Source of the DNA: Campylorhamphus procurvoides
Lineage: Eukaryota > Chordata > Aves > Passeriformes > Dendrocolaptidae
Assembly: GCA_013396655.1 (NCBI GenBank)
Contig: WBMV01007609.1
Location: 648,459 to 712,458, forward strand
Reading direction: 5' to 3'
Length of the DNA: 64,000 nt
The notes beneath the pieces are model-generated. The model worked only from the letters and a program-made list of their open reading frames with translations. It was not told the DNA's origin and searched no databases. Positions 60,231-64,000 of the stretch are shown one piece after another. Made by a program: the position numbers and the translations under genes. Within the stretch, counting starts at the first letter, position 1, and the number at the start of each line of letters is the position of its first letter.

Positions 60231-60734
60231 ACCTTCCTTAGTCTCAGCTACACCTCAAAGATGTCACCAGGTTTGGGTGGCAGAAGTACAAATTCAGAGG
60301 TTCCCTGTTACTCCCTCACACCCTGCCCTTGCTGCACAGGTGGAGCAGTGATGCTCCAAGCTGCCCCCAGCTGCTTGGCTGGGCTGCAATCCCGGGTGGG
60401 ATCCATGCCAACCCACTTGCAGATGTTACCCACAGGAAAAGAAATTTGGCTGGAGTTTGCCACATAACACTGTCTGACCCCACCTCACTTCATCCCCCTG
60501 AGCTAAAGCAAAGCTGTGTAAAGTGGGATGTGCAAAAGACAATGGTCAGGACAAGCAGGAGTGGGCAGGTGCTGAAACCCCATTGAGGGGCATTGCTCCA
60601 CATGCCAGGGAGACCAGCACAGGGGCACCACCAGGCTCCCATGCAGAGGAGGACTTGGCAGGGCTGGGGGATGAAAGGCTGGACCTGCCCTGGGAACCAA
60701 CCGTGCCCTGGGCTCATCCCCAGCACTGGGGGCA

Positions 60735-61285
60735 ACAGGGCAGGGGAGGATTCTGCCCCTCTGTTCTGCTCTGGTGAGACCCCACCTACAGTGCAGCCTC
60801 CAGCCTGGGGGGCCCCAACAGGAAAAGGATGTGAACCTCAAGGAGCAAGTCCAGAGGAGGCCATGGAGGTGCTCCAAGGGCTAGAACCCCTCTACTCTGG
60901 AGCCAGGCTGGGAGAGCTGGGGGCATTCACCTGCAGAAGAGAAGGGTCCAGGGAGACCTGAGAGCCCCTTCCAGTGCCTAAAGGGGCTCCAGAAGAGCTG
61001 GAGAGGGACTTGGGACAAGGGATGGAGGGACAGGACAAGGGGAACGGCTTTAAGCTCAAGGAGGGCACAGCTAGATGGGATTTTACAAAGAAATTGTTCC
61101 CTGTGAGGGTGGGCAGGCCCTGGCACAGGCTGGGCAGAGAAGCTGTGGCTGCCCCATCCCTGGAAGTGTCCAAGGCCAGGTTGGACGGGGCTTGGAGCAA
61201 CCTGGGCTGGTGGAAGGTGTCCCTGCCCATGGTGGTCTTTAACAGTCCCTTCCAACCCAAACCATTCTGTGCCTTTATGACTCTC
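60735..61285 (+). repeat. CR1 LINE fragment including the ORF2 end
   Basis: It starts with GGGGAGGATTCTGCCCCTCT and GGTGAGACCCCACCTACAGT (ORF2 end), then GAGCCCCTTCCAGTGCCTAA and the tail. It ends ACCATTCTGTGCCTTTATGA. Confidence 0.92.
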
Positions 61286-63159
61286 ACCCTTCCCAGGGTG
61301 AGTTAACACAGGAGGGCTGAGCAGAACTGCCAGAGCCTTCCCAGGCCAGGGTCTTCTTCCCCAGGCAAGACAAGAAGCTACTCCAGGGGCAGGCAGCAGG
61401 CTCCTCAGCAGCACAGCTTACCTCTCCTTGGGTCTGTTCCCAAGAACAAGCCATTACAATCACAATCAACCAGGGAGAGAAATTATCTGCTGAACAGCTT
61501 TGAAGCAAAGTTTTCCCAGCAGGCTTTTTCGGTATTGAAGTTTAAATGTAAACGCATCACCATAGCTGAAATGCTTACAGATGATTTACTTAAAAAAGAG
61601 AGAGCAGGAGAGAGAGAAGCTGATAAGAAAATATATCCCCAATTACCACCCCTCCTCTTTCCGATTTGTAACTGCTCCTAATAAACTTTCATGGTCTATG
61701 TAAAATGCTTTAGTGCAGTGACAAATTTCTGCTGGAATTTGAGATGTCTTGTTCAGAGTAATAGCTATCTCACACAGGTGCCCAGCTGCTATTGTAAAAT
61801 CAGTAAGCATTTAATTGAAACAAATGACTATAATAATAGTACATTATCCCTGCAGGCTCATAGCCATAACAGTTTTAATTATTGAGTTAAGAGTCAAACT
61901 AATTTATCCTTTAAAGTAACAGCCACATCTTTGGTTCCACTGATCATCCTATTATGAATACGAGGGGAACAGTTGGAAAGGATTTAAAAAGGAAGTAATT
62001 TATTTTTGTAGAGGTGGGGGGGCATTTATCACATAGCAGAGTTTTTTTGTGTGCACTGGGGTTCCCAGCTGTGGTTGTCACTTCGCAGGATGAGCCTCCT
62101 TCCCAGTTCCCAAAGGGCTCAGGCACCCTCCTGCCTCTCCTGGGAATCTGCACCCCACTGGACTGCTGTGGGGTGGCTTTGCTGGCCTGGCAGCAGCAGC
62201 ACAGGAGCCCATGGGAACTGGTGGGAGTTTGGGCACATGGACATTTTTTGGAACCATATTGAAATTGCTGTTTCTCTTCACTGAACACCGTGAAAAAAAA
62301 AAGTTTTACAGACTCAAGTTCACAAACATGATCCAAAGGAGCATCTCTGAACTCAGAGCCAAGCAGCAAAGAGGAAGTATCCACATTCATGATTTAAAAA
62401 AAATGTTTCTGAGACACAGATATGCCCTGGGGCAGAGTTGGAGACACAGCTTTCCCTGCCCTGGGTGCCCTGGGTGACACAGGGGATCTAAAGCATCACT
62501 GTGAGCCTGCAGGGCATGACACGGGCCCTGCAGGTGGAGGGGACAGAGAAGGGGTGGCTGTGAGGAGGTGCTGCCCCCTGCCCAGACCCTCCCTGCCTGG
62601 TGGGGGTCAGAAACTGCCCAGGAGGGTGGATTCACTTGTCAGATCACTCCGTGGGTGATCACTGGAGCAAGCCCTGAGTGCAGCCTGCATGGCCAGCCTG
62701 TGCCACCAGTGCTCGCCAGGCTGGAGGGATCTCACCAGTCTGTCCTTCACCAAAGCACTTGCAGATCACCATCAACTCCCTCCCACTGTGGCCAAAAGTG
62801 CAGAGCAACCCTCTGCACCCTCACCACGTTCCCCACCCTGTCCACTGCTACGAATGCTTTTTGGACTTCTCTGTCTGCAGCACCCACCATGGAGCATCTC
62901 ACAACCCTTTTCCCACCAAGAGAGGTGTCCTCCTCTTGAAAGAGCTTTTCTGCTCCTGCAGGTGGGACAATACTGGTTCTCCAAACACACATTCATTCTT
63001 GGGGATCAGTTTTTCAGGTCATGCCAAAAGCTCTGCATTTCTGTCTTCTCACTGCATCATCTGCCATCTCCACTGGCAATTATTTCATTTCTTCCCTTAG
63101 CAGAAATATGACAAACTCCAGGAAGACAGAGTGACAACCCAGCCCACCAAAACCATGCA

Positions 63160-63570
63160 ACATCAGGTTTGTATTGTTCAACTTTCTCAACAGACTTTGT
63201 GCTTCCAAGTCAAATGTCTTGCAGATGTCTAAGTATGTTATGTTAACACTGTTACCTCTATCACCCAAACCTGTAATCTCATCAAAAAAGATATCAAGTT
63301 AGTTTGACAAGATTTGTTTTCCATCAGCCCATGTTGAGTGGCATTAATTATATTACCTTCCCTTAATTCTTTATTAATTGAGGCCTGGATCTGCCACTCC
63401 ATTATTTTGCTGAGGATTGATGACACGCTGACAGGTCTGTAATTACCCGGGCTGTTCTGTTTCCCTTTTTAAATATTTGCACATTAGTTCTTTTCTAGGC
63501 CTCCAGAGCTTCCCCAGTATTCCAGGAATTACTAAATACCAGCATTAGCAGTACTGAGAGCTCCTCAGTC
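63160..63570 (-). repeat. Old LINE reverse-transcriptase fragment (CR1/L2 type)
   Basis: On the minus strand the motif IFKKGKQNSPGNYRPVS precedes SSILSKIMEW, then QHGLMENKSCQTNLISF, then, after a frame change near 63290, YLDICKTFD. These follow the order of the first RT blocks of CR1-clade ORF2: PxFKKGxxxxPGNYRPVS, KIME, QHGF, YLDFSKAFD with the first catalytic Asp. Stops and the frame change show it is dead. It is an internal part of the element, not the common 3' fragment, so it represents an older insertion. Confidence 0.8.
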
Positions 63571-63819
63571 AGTTATTTGAAGCCATGTGCAGACAGGCTG
63601 GCTCAGCCTGATGGCTTAGAGGGAACCTGAGCAGACATATATGAGAAAGGAAACTTCTATGGTTTGCTTTAAATGAAATCCTGACCTTTCTAATTAACGT
63701 CGGCACTTTCAGATGCAATGCTTTTAAAAGACGAAGCTTCGCCCTCATGCCATATTGCACCTCCAGTTTAGGTTCCCAGGGTTTCTCCCAGTTGTCTTTA
63801 TGTGTGGAGGGACGGAGGA

Positions 63820-64000
63820 GAAGGACTGCGGTGGATCAAAAGCTGAACATGACCTGGCCATGTGTGCTGGCAGCCCAAAAATCCACCTGTATCCTGAGCT
63901 GCATCCCCAGCACCGTGGGCAGCAAGGGAGGGAGGGGATTGTGCCCCACTCCTCTGCTCTGGTGAGATCCCACTTTCAGCTCTGGGACCCCCAAAATAAG
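63820..64000 (+). repeat. CR1 ORF2 fragment running off the window end
   Basis: The reading VDQKLNMTWPCVLAAQKS with later ILSCIPSTVGSKG matches the CR1 protein segment VDEKLNMSxxCALAAQK. It is followed by GGTGAGATCCCACTTTCAGC. The copy continues past 64000. Confidence 0.85.

Larger units (their letters stand above)
54586..64000 (-). other. TOX2: TOX2 intron, 5' part beyond the window
   Basis: Upstream of the exon at 54346-54585 I found no exon for the expected preceding TOX2 segment, so this is most simply one intron continuing past 64000. CR1 fragments are at 55397-55765, 56334-56770, 58465-58742, 60735-61285 and 63820-64000, with an old RT fragment at 63160-63570. The intervals 56775-58460, 58745-60730 and 61290-63155 show no gene. 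Short TCC and 18-bp duplications occur at 60207-60230 and 59109-59143. AT-rich stretches at 59690-59830 and 61690-61920 may be conserved elements. Confidence 0.7.

Noticed and set aside
1..64000. CRISPR arrays, tRNA or rRNA genes, prokaryotic operons
   Set aside because: No regularly spaced identical repeats, no cloverleaf-type sequence and no tightly packed open frames were seen. The window is vertebrate nuclear DNA.

Overview
The window looks like nuclear DNA of a bird. It carries about thirty fragments of the avian CR1 LINE, on both strands, recognisable from the conserved 3' segment and the terminal ATTCTATG-type repeats. It also has one solo retroviral LTR of a type I know from bird genomes, and split vertebrate exons with GT/AG junctions. 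Nothing suggests bacteria, an operon or a virus. The species cannot be fixed from the sequence; a neoavian such as a songbird is plausible.

Only one gene is supported: the 3' half of TOX2 (TOX high mobility group box family member 2), on the minus strand between about 54585 and 30187. Six exons can be placed with splice junctions: 54346-54585, 49774-50001, 40083-40163, 38191-38598, 36825-36955 and the terminal exon 31377-30187. The first five start in phase 0. The last starts one base short of a codon boundary, and its first base completes a Ser codon. Together they encode about 374 residues: a Ser/Pro-rich N-terminal stretch, a Lys-rich nuclear localisation run, a single HMG-box DNA-binding domain split over two exons, a Pro/Gln-rich C-terminal region and the short conserved C-terminal tail. 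The 5' exons are not in the window and should lie beyond 64000. A roughly 1.15 kb 3' UTR ends near an AATAAA at 30210-30205.

Positions 1-30186 are downstream of TOX2. I see no gene there: only CR1 fragments, the solo LTR at 17899-18314, a 12-bp minisatellite, a TATC microsatellite, a 50-T homopolymer and one small CpG-rich patch near 8205-8430. The TOX2 introns hold more CR1 fragments, a 21-bp minisatellite and a few AT-rich stretches that resemble conserved non-coding sequence. At the right edge (63160-64000) are an old reverse-transcriptase fragment (minus) and a younger CR1 ORF2 fragment (plus).

The points most worth checking are three. The last TOX2 intron seems to use a GC donor rather than GT. 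Two inverted copies of a composite repeat, about 4.5 kb apart, share an 82-bp core with a single difference although their flanks have diverged. An isolated CpG cluster lies downstream of the gene. I found no convincing undescribed biological system.
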